From positions 1 to 37,803 of IMG/VR virus record IMGVR_UViG_3300036846_000471: 37,803 nt of DNA. One strand, 5' to 3'. This stretch comes from a virus. This document shows positions 28,516-35,369 of the stretch, piece by piece (the stretch's first letter is position 1; each line of letters begins with the position of its first letter). Made by a program: the position numbers and the translations under genes. The notes under the pieces were generated by a model. That model saw nothing but the letters and a program-made list of their open reading frames with translations, was not told the DNA's origin and searched no databases.

Positions 28516-28907
28516 TTCTTGCCCTCCTTCCCGCCCGGCGGCGGGTCGTCGGGGTCGATCGGGCTATCGGGGTCGCGCATCGAATCGAACGCCTTGCGTA
28601 TCTCGTCCTCTAGCTCAAGGTCGAGCGTGGTCTGCCCGGAGCGGGCCTCCAGTGCGCGGCGGATGAGTTTCTCGGCGGCGTCCAGGTCGGCGGTCAGCAG
28701 CACCTCGACGCGGCGGAACCGTACCGTCGCGGTCTCGTCGCCGGTGTCCGAGTCGGTATTGACGCGGCGGCAGTCGACGATCGCGAGCACGGCGCGTAGC
28801 CGCTGCGGCGCTTTGCCGAGCCCCTCGGCGACGAGCTGCGGCGCGATGTCGAGCAGCCCGTTTTGCTCGCCGTGCGGTAGCACGGCGTTGGTCTTGATAT
28901 CGGGCAT
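28512..28907 (-). CDS. Hypothetical protein conserved-looking in early operon
   Basis: 131 residues. MPDIKTNAVLPHGEQNGLLDIAPQLVAEGLGKAPQRLRAVLAIVDCRRVNTDSDTGDETATVRFRRVEVLLTADLDAAEKLIRRALEARSGQTTLDLELEDEI, then an acidic/lysine end (DDPPPGGKEGKK). The alpha/beta part with D..T.....RF.R.E.L is typical of a small actinophage early protein often found near replication genes; no function is known to me. GAGAGGACC lies upstream of the ATG. Confidence 0.68.
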   Translation of the reverse strand: MPDIKTNAVLPHGEQNGLLDIAPQLVAEGLGKAPQRLRAVLAIVDCRRVNTDSDTGDETATVRFRRVEVLLTADLDAAEKLIRRALEARSGQTTLDLELEDEIRKAFDSMRDPDSPIDPDDPPPGGKEGKK

Positions 28908-28927
28908 CGTCGGGTCGGTCCTCTCGG

Positions 28928-29938
28928 CTAGAACGGGTATTCGTCCGGCGCGGGTGCGCCGTCGTCGGTCGGGATGTGCCGCGCCGAGTCATCGGCGGCG
29001 GCGGTCTTGGCGAGCGCGGCGCGGACGGCGGCGGCACCCTCGGCGTACGTGTGGTCGCCGGGCTGCGGCCGGGCGCGCTGCGCGGCGATGATCTCGCGGG
29101 CCGAGCTGGGCGCGCGGTCGCCGCCTGCGCGCACGGCGTCGACGAGCCGCCGCGCGGCGGCCGGATCGCGGCGGATCGCGCCGAGCACGTACGCGGCCCG
29201 GTCGCGCGGGTGCCTGCCGTCGAGCATGGCGTCGGCGAGCGCGGCGGCCTGGGCGCGGGTGACCGGGTGGCCGAGCCCGTGCATGACGGCGACGACCCGG
29301 TGCGGGAGATCGTCATCCTCGCGCGCGGGCGCGTTACGGTCTGAGGTTTGGTTATCTACCTGTACCCTCCCCTCCCCTTCGGGTCGGGTCGGGCCGGTGT
29401 GACCGACGCCGTGACCGACGCCGTGACCTGGGGCCACATCCGCCACAGGTGACCGCTGCGGCTCACTACCGCCCGCAAGCCCCGGCAGCGTTGCCGGTAG
29501 TGGGTCGATCTCGTCGCTTGTCACGCCGTGACCGACGCCGTGACCGACGCCGTGACCGACGCCGTGACCGACGCCGTGACCACCCGCGCGGCCGGTGTCC
29601 GGGTCGCGCAGCCGCGCGAGGTAGCGGCGGCGGCGCTCGGCGGCGCGCGCGCGGTCGGCGAGCACCTGCGCGCGGCTCGGATTCCAGTCGAGCCAGTCAT
29701 GGAATTGGAACGCGCGCGCGGCGGGCTCCCACAGCCGCCGGTCGAGCAGATCGGCGGCGACGGCCTGGGGGTCGTCGGCGTCCCCGGCGAACTGGGCGAG
29801 CAGCCCCTCGGGCACGAGCCCGTCTGTTAGCTGCCAGCCGGACCAGATCCCGGCGCGCGCCCACGTGGCGAGGCTGTCATTGGACATGCCCGCCGTCTTG
29901 GGGTGGCCATAGAACGAATCGTCGACGCGGAACCACAT
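28928..29938 (-). CDS. Replication initiator / helicase-loader-like protein with GHGV repeats
   Basis: 336 residues. The N-terminal winged-helix-like part MWFRVDDSFYGHPKTAGMSNDSLATWARAGIWSGWQLTDGLVPEGLLAQFAG...LLDRRLWEPAARAFQFHDWLDWNPSRAQV is typical of phage replication proteins in Actinobacteria. The linker carries two blocks of GHGV repeats (about 180-200 and 232-242). The C-terminal half (about 265-336) is a helical domain (RVVAVMHGLGHPVTRAQAAALADAMLDG, then RDRAAYVLGAIRRDP), as in proteins that load a replicative helicase. No phage helicase or polymerase is present, so host machinery is probably recruited. The start uses TGATG coupling. Confidence 0.72.
   Translation of the reverse strand: MWFRVDDSFYGHPKTAGMSNDSLATWARAGIWSGWQLTDGLVPEGLLAQFAGDADDPQAVAADLLDRRLWEPAARAFQFHDWLDWNPSRAQVLADRARAAERRRRYLARLRDPDTGRAGGHGVGHGVGHGVGHGVGHGVTSDEIDPLPATLPGLAGGSEPQRSPVADVAPGHGVGHGVGHTGPTRPEGEGRVQVDNQTSDRNAPAREDDDLPHRVVAVMHGLGHPVTRAQAAALADAMLDGRHPRDRAAYVLGAIRRDPAAARRLVDAVRAGGDRAPSSAREIIAAQRARPQPGDHTYAEGAAAVRAALAKTAAADDSARHIPTDDGAPAPDEYPF
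29525..29580. repeat. Tandem 12-nt repeats coding GHGV
   Basis: GCCGTGACCGAC is repeated four times plus a partial copy, encoding (GHGV)n in the linker of the replication protein. A shorter block of the same unit lies at about 29399-29428. Confidence 0.92.
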
Positions 29939-30282
29939 CACGTCTCCTGGGCGGGTTCGGGGGCGTATCCGGCTGCGACGAGCAGCGGCATTCCGGCGCG
30001 CACGGGCAGCACCATCAGCGCGTCGTCGATACCGCGCTCGCCGCAGCCAGGGGGAAGATAGATGATCAGCGGCAGTTCGCCGGGTCCGGCGTACCCGGCG
30101 ACCTGGGAGACCCAGCGGTGCCGCCATTCAGCGCCGGTCTTGACCTCGATCGCGACGCCGGGCGTGCCGAGGATGTCGCGGCCCCGTAGCGAGCTGCTGC
30201 CGGGTGTCTCGGCGGACGGGTACCAGCGCCGCAGGTACGCGGCGACCCACGCGGCGGCGCGCTTGCCTTTGGCCTGGCTCAT
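29938..30282 (-). CDS. PD-(D/E)XK nuclease, Holliday-junction-resolvase-like
   Basis: 114 residues. The catalytic pattern is GRDILGTPGVAIEVKTG with D36, E46 and K48 (D-X9-E-X-K), followed by a conserved-looking WVSQVAGYAGPGELPLIIYLPPGCG helix/strand and MPLLVAAGY. The size and order match small phage resolvase-like nucleases that trim recombination or packaging intermediates. N-terminal KGKRAAAWVAAYLRRWYP forms the usual first helix. ATGA and TGATG overlaps on both sides. The exact substrate cannot be told from sequence. Confidence 0.75.
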   Translation of the reverse strand: MSQAKGKRAAAWVAAYLRRWYPSAETPGSSSLRGRDILGTPGVAIEVKTGAEWRHRWVSQVAGYAGPGELPLIIYLPPGCGERGIDDALMVLPVRAGMPLLVAAGYAPEPAQET

Positions 30283-30476
30283 TCCGGCAGCCCCTCGTCG
30301 AGCGCGGCGAACATCTCGCGGGCTGACTCGGCGAGCGCGCTGCCATGGGCGAACGGCGCGGCCTCGCCGGTCTCGTCCCACGCGGCCAGGTCGGCGCGCA
30401 TGGTGTCGAGCGCGACGCCGAGCCGGAACGCGCGCTGCGCGGTGACGATCACCCGGTGCGTGTCCTCGGGCGTCAT
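30279..30476 (-). CDS. Small helical hypothetical protein
   Basis: 65 residues (MTPEDTHRVIVTAQRAFRLG to EGLPE), predicted helical with an amphipathic first half. ATGA overlaps at both ends place it firmly in the operon between the DUF6166-like gene and the resolvase-like gene. Not recognised. Confidence 0.65.
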   Translation of the reverse strand: MTPEDTHRVIVTAQRAFRLGVALDTMRADLAAWDETGEAAPFAHGSALAESAREMFAALDEGLPE

Positions 30477-31042
30477 GACGGCTCGGGCAGCGGCACGTCG
30501 TCGACCCCGCACGCGTCGAGCAGCCAGCCGGGCACCTCGCCGAACTGGTAGCAGTCGAGCAGCCAGCGCAGCAGCTCGTCGCGGGTGATCTTCCAGTGAT
30601 CCGGCAGCGACGCCACCCAGGACAGCTTGAGATCTTGGTACGGCAGCGCGCGGAACCCGTCCGAGCACAGGCACGGGGTGATCCGGCCGGGGTCGGTCTC
30701 GGCGTGCCGCCTGGGATGGTAGGGCTCGGGGTCCTCGTCGGCGTCGGGGCCTTTCCACACGACGCGGCCCTGTCCGGCGCATGCCGGGCACAGCGCCGAG
30801 CCGCCGAGCGCGTCGATCAGCAGCGAGCGCGCGAGGTCGGCGGCCCCGGCCCCGGCGCGGCCCCAGGACAGGCCGCTGATCGGGGCGTGGGTCACGATGT
30901 GGACGAGCGGCGCGCGCCATCCCGTCGTCGCGTCGTGCGCGAACACCTCGCGGATCATGCGGCCTTCGGCCCAGCGCGTCAACCCGTGATAGCAGGTCGC
31001 GCGGCCGCCCTCGGGGCGGTCACCAGCGGCGGCGTTTTCCAT
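30473..31042 (-). CDS. DUF6166-like protein with CxxCxGxG zinc segment
   Basis: 189 residues. The first part has YHGLTRW... and, near residue 55, ISGLSWGRAGAGAADLARSLLIDALG, close to the 'f.WGygGsGPadLAlsiL.daLG' pattern of DUF6166 proteins. This is followed by CPACAGQGRVVWKG, a half zinc motif like those in DnaJ-type proteins, and a C-terminal HWKITRDELLRWLLDCYQF helix that many DUF6166 proteins carry after the LaLG motif. Unknown function. The first 22 nt overlap the preceding membrane protein gene. Confidence 0.68.
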   Translation of the reverse strand: MENAAAGDRPEGGRATCYHGLTRWAEGRMIREVFAHDATTGWRAPLVHIVTHAPISGLSWGRAGAGAADLARSLLIDALGGSALCPACAGQGRVVWKGPDADEDPEPYHPRRHAETDPGRITPCLCSDGFRALPYQDLKLSWVASLPDHWKITRDELLRWLLDCYQFGEVPGWLLDACGVDDVPLPEPS

Positions 31043-31361
31043 CGGGGAACCTCTCGGTCTCGGCGATCATGGTGCGTACCTCGCGCTCGTGCGCGTCGAG
31101 CGCGGCGGCGTGCTCGGACCACAGCAGCATGGGCACGGTGTCGAACACGTCGGGGTCGGCGGGCAGCCGCCCGGCGAGCGCGAGCGGCGACGGCTGCGCG
31201 GCGACGGTGATGCGGACCTCATGCACGACGGGCAGCAGCTCGCGCGCGAGCGCGGCGCGCAGCGACCGGCGGCCGACGTACCAGCCGACCCAGAATCCCG
31301 GCACGCCGAAGATCGCGAACGCGAACAGCGCCCACACGGCGGCGGTCTGCGCGGTGCTCAC
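31020..31361 (-). CDS. Small membrane protein
   Basis: 113 residues from a GTG (GTGA overlap). The N-terminal hydrophobic segment AAVWALFAFAIFGVPGFWVGWYVGRRS (about residues 8-33) is a single membrane helix ending in basic residues. The rest is soluble and helical (LPVVHEVRI, then LLWSEHAAALDAHEREVRTMIAETERF). Role unknown; early membrane proteins in phages often act in superinfection exclusion. Confidence 0.68.
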   Translation of the reverse strand: MSTAQTAAVWALFAFAIFGVPGFWVGWYVGRRSLRAALARELLPVVHEVRITVAAQPSPLALAGRLPADPDVFDTVPMLLWSEHAAALDAHEREVRTMIAETERFPDGKRRRW

Positions 31362-31600
31362 AGCGGCTCGCCGTCGTCGCCGAGCTGGTTATTGACGGCG
31401 CGGATCGCGAGCCGCTGCGCGGCCAGTAGCGCCCCGGTGCCGACGCCCTCGCCGCCCGCGTACGCGGTGTTGACCGTGCGCCGCAGCGCGGGCGGCACCA
31501 TCCGCCAGTGACGCCCGCAGAAAAGCAGGTGCATAGGCACGTCGCGCGGACAGGATCTAGCGGGGCATGCGTGCATCGCGGGGGCGCCGGTCGTCGTCAT
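31358..31600 (-). CDS. Small zinc-binding protein
   Basis: 80 residues. The N-terminus HACPARSCPRDVPMHLLFCGRHWRMVPPALRR is a knuckle seen in small actinophage proteins (C....C....p...l.C..HW..vP), with Cys and His positions fitting one zinc ion. The rest is helical. Function is unknown. It overlaps the next gene by GTGA. About 75 nt separate it from the preceding gene, with no strong ribosome site. Confidence 0.7.
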   Translation of the reverse strand: MTTTGAPAMHACPARSCPRDVPMHLLFCGRHWRMVPPALRRTVNTAYAGGEGVGTGALLAAQRLAIRAVNNQLGDDGEPL

Positions 31601-31676
31601 GCGGGGTCATCTCCGTTCGTGTCTGAGATTGGCGTACAGCGCGCGCTGGCGGGCATCAGCGGCCGGGGGTAGCCGT

Positions 31677-32015
31677 TCATACCGGCGCACCCCCGTTAGG
31701 GGCTGAGATTCCAGCCACCGAGCCGGGACGGCCCGGTTTACCGGGCCAGCCCCACAGCGCGAGATCGCGGCTATGCCGGACGATCACCAGGCCGCGCAGC
31801 GCGGGGTCGTAGCAGACGACGGCCTCGCCGCCGATCACCTGGTGCCGGTCGAACGCCGTAGGCGAGGTGAAGTTACGGTGACAGGCCGCGCAGTGGCACG
31901 AGCTGAGACCGCCGGGCCGGGGGCACATGCACCCGATCGCGGCGACGGCGAGCAGCTCGGCGCGCAGCCACGCGGCGATCGCGGCGGCGGCGGCGGGGAA
32001 CCTGCGGCGGATCAT
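31677..32015 (-). CDS. FDXHR-type putative zinc-binding protein
   Basis: 112 residues. The middle has CHCAACHRNFTSPTAFDRHQVIGG, matching the small phage zinc finger with an FDxH core (C.C..C.r.F.....fd.H), followed by a CYDPALRGL segment and later WGWPGKPGRPG, as in FDXHR-family proteins of actinophages. The N-terminal 38 residues form a hydrophobic helix plus CMCP, possibly part of the zinc site. ATGA overlap with the preceding gene. The family has no established function; regulation or nucleic-acid binding is assumed. Confidence 0.75.
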   Translation of the reverse strand: MIRRRFPAAAAAIAAWLRAELLAVAAIGCMCPRPGGLSSCHCAACHRNFTSPTAFDRHQVIGGEAVVCYDPALRGLVIVRHSRDLALWGWPGKPGRPGSVAGISAPNGGAPV

Positions 32016-32314
32016 GGCGGCTCGATCCCGGCCTCGGTCACATCTAGCGCCCACTGCTCGGTTTCGGCGGCGTCGTGAGCGCCGAGCGCGGCGAGCCGCG
32101 CGGCGAGGTCGGCCTCGCGCTCGGTCACGGCGGCGAGCTGCTCGCGGCACCGGGTCAGCAGCGCGACGGCCTGGCGGTGCTGGCGGCCGAGCTGCCGCAC
32201 GTCGGCGAGCAGCGCGAGCACGTCGTCGACGCGCAGCGCGAGCGGATCGCCGGTCTGCGCCCACGCGTCGACGCGCTCGGCGATCAGGTCGATATCGCGG
32301 TTAGTCAGCGTCAT
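32012..32314 (-). CDS. Coiled-coil hypothetical protein
   Basis: 100 residues (MTLTNRDIDLIAERVDAWAQ to EAGIEPP). Residues about 30-80 are a long helix with heptad pattern (LALLADVRQLGRQHRQAVALLTRCREQLAAVTEREADLAARLAAL). The ATG at 32314 lies inside the end of the RecT-like gene (14-nt overlap); an ATG 18 nt earlier is possible. Not recognised. Confidence 0.65.
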   Translation of the reverse strand: MTLTNRDIDLIAERVDAWAQTGDPLALRVDDVLALLADVRQLGRQHRQAVALLTRCREQLAAVTEREADLAARLAALGAHDAAETEQWALDVTEAGIEPP

Positions 32315-33377
32315 CACGCGGCGGCTCCTCATGCGGCGGCCCCTCGTCGGGCGGCGGCCCCTCGTCGGGCTTGCGCGCGACCGAGCGCAGCGCCTCCAGG
32401 CGGTCGAGCACGTTCCGCGCCTCGCTCGCGGTCAGGTCCGTGGTCTTGCTGATCGTGCGGCCAGCCCAGCCGGACACGAGCGCGAGCCCGCCCTCGCGGT
32501 CGGCTACGCCGATATCGCGCAGCCCGGCATGCAGCCGGTCGAGCTGTCCTTTGGCGATGCTGGGCTCGTTAACCGGCTCGGCGTCGGCGGCGGGTCCCGC
32601 GGGAGCTCCACCCGAGGGAAGCGGCATCGGCGGCGCGGCGGGCAGCGCCGGGGGCGCGGCGGGCCGCCTGCGCTGCGCGCGCCGCCTGACCGGGGTCTGG
32701 CCGTCGCCGTCGCCGTCAGCGGCGGCGGTCTCGATCGCGAGCGGCCCCTCGGGGTGCTCTAGCTCGTCGATCAGCTCCTCGGCGATGTAGGGAATGCCGA
32801 GCACGGCGTCGGCACCGACCCACCGCGCGGCCTCGGCGGTCGCGCGGGCGACGAGCATGTTCTGAGGCTGCCGTCGCCAGTTGCCGCGCTCGGTCCCCGG
32901 ATACAACCCGAGTAGCTTTGCCCGGTCGAGCGTCCATGTCGATTGCTGCACCTCGCCGTCGCCGCCGCGCCGGGCGCGCACGACGGCGCGTGTCGCGGTC
33001 GACTCGGCGACCCAGATGTCATGTCCGGCGTGCTGGAGGATCGCCCGCAGCGTGATCGCGTGCAACGCCGGGGTGTTGTTGATAACGGCGATCGAGCGGA
33101 GCGCCGCCATGGGCTTGAGGCCGATCTCCTGGCCGGCCAGGATCGCGGCGGCGGCGGTCGCCGTCGTGCTGTCGATATCGAGCTGCGCGGCCCGGCCGTC
33201 CTTGCCGTCGAGCGGCCGGCCCCGGTCGTCGACGACGTACCGTTTGAGGCTCTCGGGGATGAACGCGGTAGGCGCGAGCGTCCGCGCGATCTGCGCGGCG
33301 GCTTCCAGCTCGGCGGCCCACGCGCGCAGCGACAGTTCGCCGGACGGCTCGGGCGGCGGCCTGCGGGCCGGGCTCAT
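32301..33377 (-). CDS. RecT-family single-strand annealing protein
   Basis: 358 residues. The core (about 30-220) has the RecT pattern found in actinophages: AAAILAGQEIGLKPMAALRSIAVINNTPALHAITLRAILQHAGHDIWV, a WTLDRAKLLGLYP segment and WRRQPQNMLVARATAEAARWVGADAVLGIPYIAEEL. It anneals complementary strands coated by its oligomers and works with the exonuclease two genes upstream. A basic/Pro linker (RRRAQRRRPAAPPALPAAPP) leads to a C-terminal helical domain (PSIAKGQLDRLHAGLRDIG; LTASEARNVLDRLEAL), a host-partner-like extension, and a Pro/Glu tail. ATGA overlap fixes the start. The stop is TAA, rare here. Confidence 0.85.
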   Translation of the reverse strand: MSPARRPPPEPSGELSLRAWAAELEAAAQIARTLAPTAFIPESLKRYVVDDRGRPLDGKDGRAAQLDIDSTTATAAAAILAGQEIGLKPMAALRSIAVINNTPALHAITLRAILQHAGHDIWVAESTATRAVVRARRGGDGEVQQSTWTLDRAKLLGLYPGTERGNWRRQPQNMLVARATAEAARWVGADAVLGIPYIAEELIDELEHPEGPLAIETAAADGDGDGQTPVRRRAQRRRPAAPPALPAAPPMPLPSGGAPAGPAADAEPVNEPSIAKGQLDRLHAGLRDIGVADREGGLALVSGWAGRTISKTTDLTASEARNVLDRLEALRSVARKPDEGPPPDEGPPHEEPPRDDAD

Positions 33378-33631
33378 GCGGCATCGGTCCTGTCCCTGAT
33401 ACCGGGGTAGGCCCGGTCGAACACGGCGCACCAGGTCGCATGCAGCTCGCCGAGTAGCTCGGCCTGCTCGTTCCATAGCGGGCATAGCGGCTCGTGCACG
33501 ATCGCGGTCGCCCGCCATCCCGCGCGGATCTTGGCGAGCACGAGATCTAGCTCGGCGACGGTCAGCACGTCGAGCGGATCGCGCTCGGCGTCGGCGTCGC
33601 GGGTTTGCGCGGCGTCTTGTGTTACGGTCAT
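33374..33631 (-). CDS. Small hypothetical protein in recombination operon
   Basis: 85 residues (MTVTQDAAQTRDADAERDPL to RTDAA). A helical segment VAELDLVLAKIRAGWRATAIVHEPLCPLWNEQAELLGELHATWCAVFDRAYPGI follows an acidic start. Lying between exonuclease and annealing-protein genes it may assist recombination; no family is recognised. An 83-nt gap upstream holds an AT-rich TTTATAG stretch that might be a promoter -10. Confidence 0.65.
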   Translation of the reverse strand: MTVTQDAAQTRDADAERDPLDVLTVAELDLVLAKIRAGWRATAIVHEPLCPLWNEQAELLGELHATWCAVFDRAYPGIRDRTDAA

Positions 33632-33714
33632 TCCGGCCCCTATAAATGACGGTTGTGATCGGGGTCGCGCGCGGGGCCGGATCTGCGGATATCCGGCTCG
33701 CGCCCGATGTTCTC

Positions 33715-34578
33715 TTAGGAGGACTGCGCCGCCGGGTCTGCGAACGGCCCGGCGGCTGGGCCAACCCATTCTTTCTTTGCCTCCTGCGCGTGATACAGCC
33801 ACGCGAGCGACGTAAAGTACGTCCACGTGTCCGGGCCGGTGTCGAGCGGGTAAAGGTCCCAGCCATCGGCGCGGATATGCACAGCGCCGCACCGCTGGAT
33901 ACCGAGCCAATGCATCGGGCGCTCGTCGCCGTTTTCGGCGATGAATGCCTCGGCGTTCGCGTACGCGCATGTCTGCAATGCGGTCTCGCCGAATATGCCG
34001 CTTTTGGCGGTCTTGAGATCGAGCAGCCAGCGCGACGCCGGAATGACCGAGCCGTCCCACGGCACCGGGCCGAGATCGGCGATCAGGTCGAGCGTGCCAC
34101 AGTACCGATGTGTGCGGTTGCCGATGGCTAGCTCGGCGGCGATCACCTTCGGGTCGGTCGCGTCGAGAAACGCGACGCATGACTCGACGTAGCCGCCCAG
34201 CTCGGGCGGATACTCGGCGGCCTGGCCCTCGTGCAGCAGCCGCGCGATCTTGTGTACCTCGGTGCCGGTCGCGGCGGCGGCGCGCGCTTCGGCCCACCGC
34301 GCGGCGTAAAGCGCCTTGAGCCGGTCGGCGGGCGGCATGCCGTCGAGCGTCGCCCAGTTGTTCACGGCGTACTCGGCGGTCTGGTTGGCCGGGTAGTCGG
34401 CGAGCCCGCCTGACTTGAAATAGCCGGTAATCGTGGTGACGCCGGGCACCTTGGCCCCGTCGATCCGGTACGACCAGTAGCGGCCGGACCGGCGGCGCGC
34501 GATGCCAGCGCCCGCCGCTGCGGGTGCTGGTGCCGGTGCCGGTGCTGTCGTCGTCGTGTCGCTCGCCGGTCCGGCCAT
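33715..34578 (-). CDS. PD-(D/E)XK exonuclease (Cas4/RecB-like)
   Basis: 287 residues. After an Ala/Pro/Thr-rich start, the nuclease landmarks are GTEVHKIARLL (H109), YCGTLDLIADL (D164) and WLLDLKTAKSGIFGETALQTCAYANA (D187, K189, Q202, Y206), the complete H-D-(D)xK-QxxxY set of RecB-type nucleases. It is expected to resect double-strand ends to feed the RecT-like protein, as in lambda Red-like pairs. The stop is TAA. No iron-sulphur cysteines of Cas4 type are visible, so it is closer to the phage RecB/exonuclease VIII-like group. Confidence 0.87.
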   Translation of the reverse strand: MAGPASDTTTTAPAPAPAPAAAGAGIARRRSGRYWSYRIDGAKVPGVTTITGYFKSGGLADYPANQTAEYAVNNWATLDGMPPADRLKALYAARWAEARAAAATGTEVHKIARLLHEGQAAEYPPELGGYVESCVAFLDATDPKVIAAELAIGNRTHRYCGTLDLIADLGPVPWDGSVIPASRWLLDLKTAKSGIFGETALQTCAYANAEAFIAENGDERPMHWLGIQRCGAVHIRADGWDLYPLDTGPDTWTYFTSLAWLYHAQEAKKEWVGPAAGPFADPAAQSS

Positions 34579-34581
34579 CGG

Positions 34582-34818
34582 TCAGCCTGCCAGCTCGTCG
34601 GCAGCCCCGCCGGGAGGCGGCGCGGCGGGGATCGGCGCGCGCAGCCGGTCCACGTCGTCGAGATCGACCTGAATCCGGCGAGGGCCGACACGCTGCGCGG
34701 GCAGCCGCCCCTCGGAGATCCAGCGCCGCAGCGTGCGGCGCGGTACGCCGGAATAGGTCTCGGCCTCGGGCAGATACGCCCATCGCGGGTTGGCCGGTGC
34801 GGCAGTGCGCGCGGACAT
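34582..34818 (-). CDS. Excisionase / MerR-type helix-turn-helix DNA-binding protein
   Basis: 78 residues. WAYLPEAETYSGVPRRTLRRWISEGRLPAQRVGPRRIQVDLDDVDRL is a winged helix-turn-helix of the excisionase/HTH_17 group (a..lgvs..Tlrrwi..G.lpa.rvg.r...v...dv). It is the first gene of the long leftward operon and lies divergent to integrase across a 550-nt control region, so it is either the excisionase, an early regulator, or both. AGGAGG stands 7-8 nt before the ATG. It has a Pro/Gly-rich C-terminus. Confidence 0.8.
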   Translation of the reverse strand: MSARTAAPANPRWAYLPEAETYSGVPRRTLRRWISEGRLPAQRVGPRRIQVDLDDVDRLRAPIPAAPPPGGAADELAG

Positions 34819-35238
34819 AAACGTTCCTCCTGCGGGTGGTCTCCGGTCTCGGGGTTGCTGATACGGGGACCACACGCGGCGGGCGCGCTAGGCCGGTCCC
34901 GGCGAGCCCCGAGATCTAGCCATGATCTCGGCAGGGGGCGGGCGAGGGTGCCGTCGCTCGGGTCGGCCCGGCGATCTGACCGTGACCTCCGGCGAGGGGG
35001 CGAGCGCTATGCCGCGCTCGATCGGCGACGCTCCCAGGCCAGAACGTCACATAACACCCTAAGTCGACACAGCGTGACGGGCAAGGGGCAAATGTCCGCT
35101 GACGTGCGGGTGAACGTGCATCGGCGTCGTGCAGGTGCATGCGGGGGGCACGCGGCGTGCCTTACCCCGTCTGAGCTGCGATGTTACGTCATTGAGCAAG
35201 ACACCGCCTTGCCCGCCGTCCGCGCTGGTCAGCGGGGG

Positions 35239-35257
35239 GTTCCTGCTGCTCAGGAAC
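35239..35257. promoter_or_regulatory. Inverted repeat GTTCCTG-N5-CAGGAAC
   Basis: Perfect 7-bp arms with a CTGCT spacer, about 70 nt upstream of the predicted integrase -10 box. The size fits a dimeric regulator or excisionase/integrase arm site. Confidence 0.5.
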
Positions 35258-35280
35258 ACATCGTGCCCCCGTTCCCGTTG

Positions 35281-35292
35281 GTCACTAGTGAC
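35281..35292. promoter_or_regulatory. Perfect palindrome GTCACTAGTGAC
   Basis: A 12-bp perfect palindrome whose right half overlaps the likely -35 region of the integrase promoter. It shares the CACTA half-site with the palindrome at 17456 and the element at 19979. An operator for an unidentified regulator is the simplest idea. Confidence 0.5.
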
Positions 35293-35316
35293 GACAACCC
35301 CCCGCGAGATTACACT
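35288..35316 (+). promoter_or_regulatory. Predicted integrase promoter
   Basis: TACACT at 35311-35316 is a good actinobacterial -10 match, and GTGACG at 35288 (17-nt spacer) a weaker -35. The expected transcript would begin near 35323, about 45 nt before the integrase ATG. Confidence 0.45.
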
Positions 35317-35351
35317 GTGAAAGGCACGCGGGGGACACGCAAAAAAAGATC

Positions 35352-35366
35352 GGAAGGGACCACCAA
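35352..35366 (+). promoter_or_regulatory. Start-associated motif (copy 6, integrase)
   Basis: The plus strand reads GGAAGGGACCACCAA then ACC and the integrase ATG. This is the only rightward copy and is identical to the leftward intergenic copies, so the element follows the direction of the gene. Confidence 0.87.
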
Positions 35367-35369
35367 ACC

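Larger units (their letters stand above)
34819..35369. other. Divergent control region between excisionase-like and integrase genes
   Basis: 550 nt without a convincing gene; the reading frames seen on both strands lack ribosome sites. It must contain the leftward early promoter and the rightward integrase promoter, and is a natural place for the attachment site. Visible elements: inverted repeats at 35239-35257 and 35281-35292, repeated GTGCAT/GTGCAGGTGCATG words around 35117-35141 that may be integrase arm sites, and AT-richer patches at 35045-35062 and 35165-35205. No tRNA fragment was recognised as attachment core. Confidence 0.6.
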
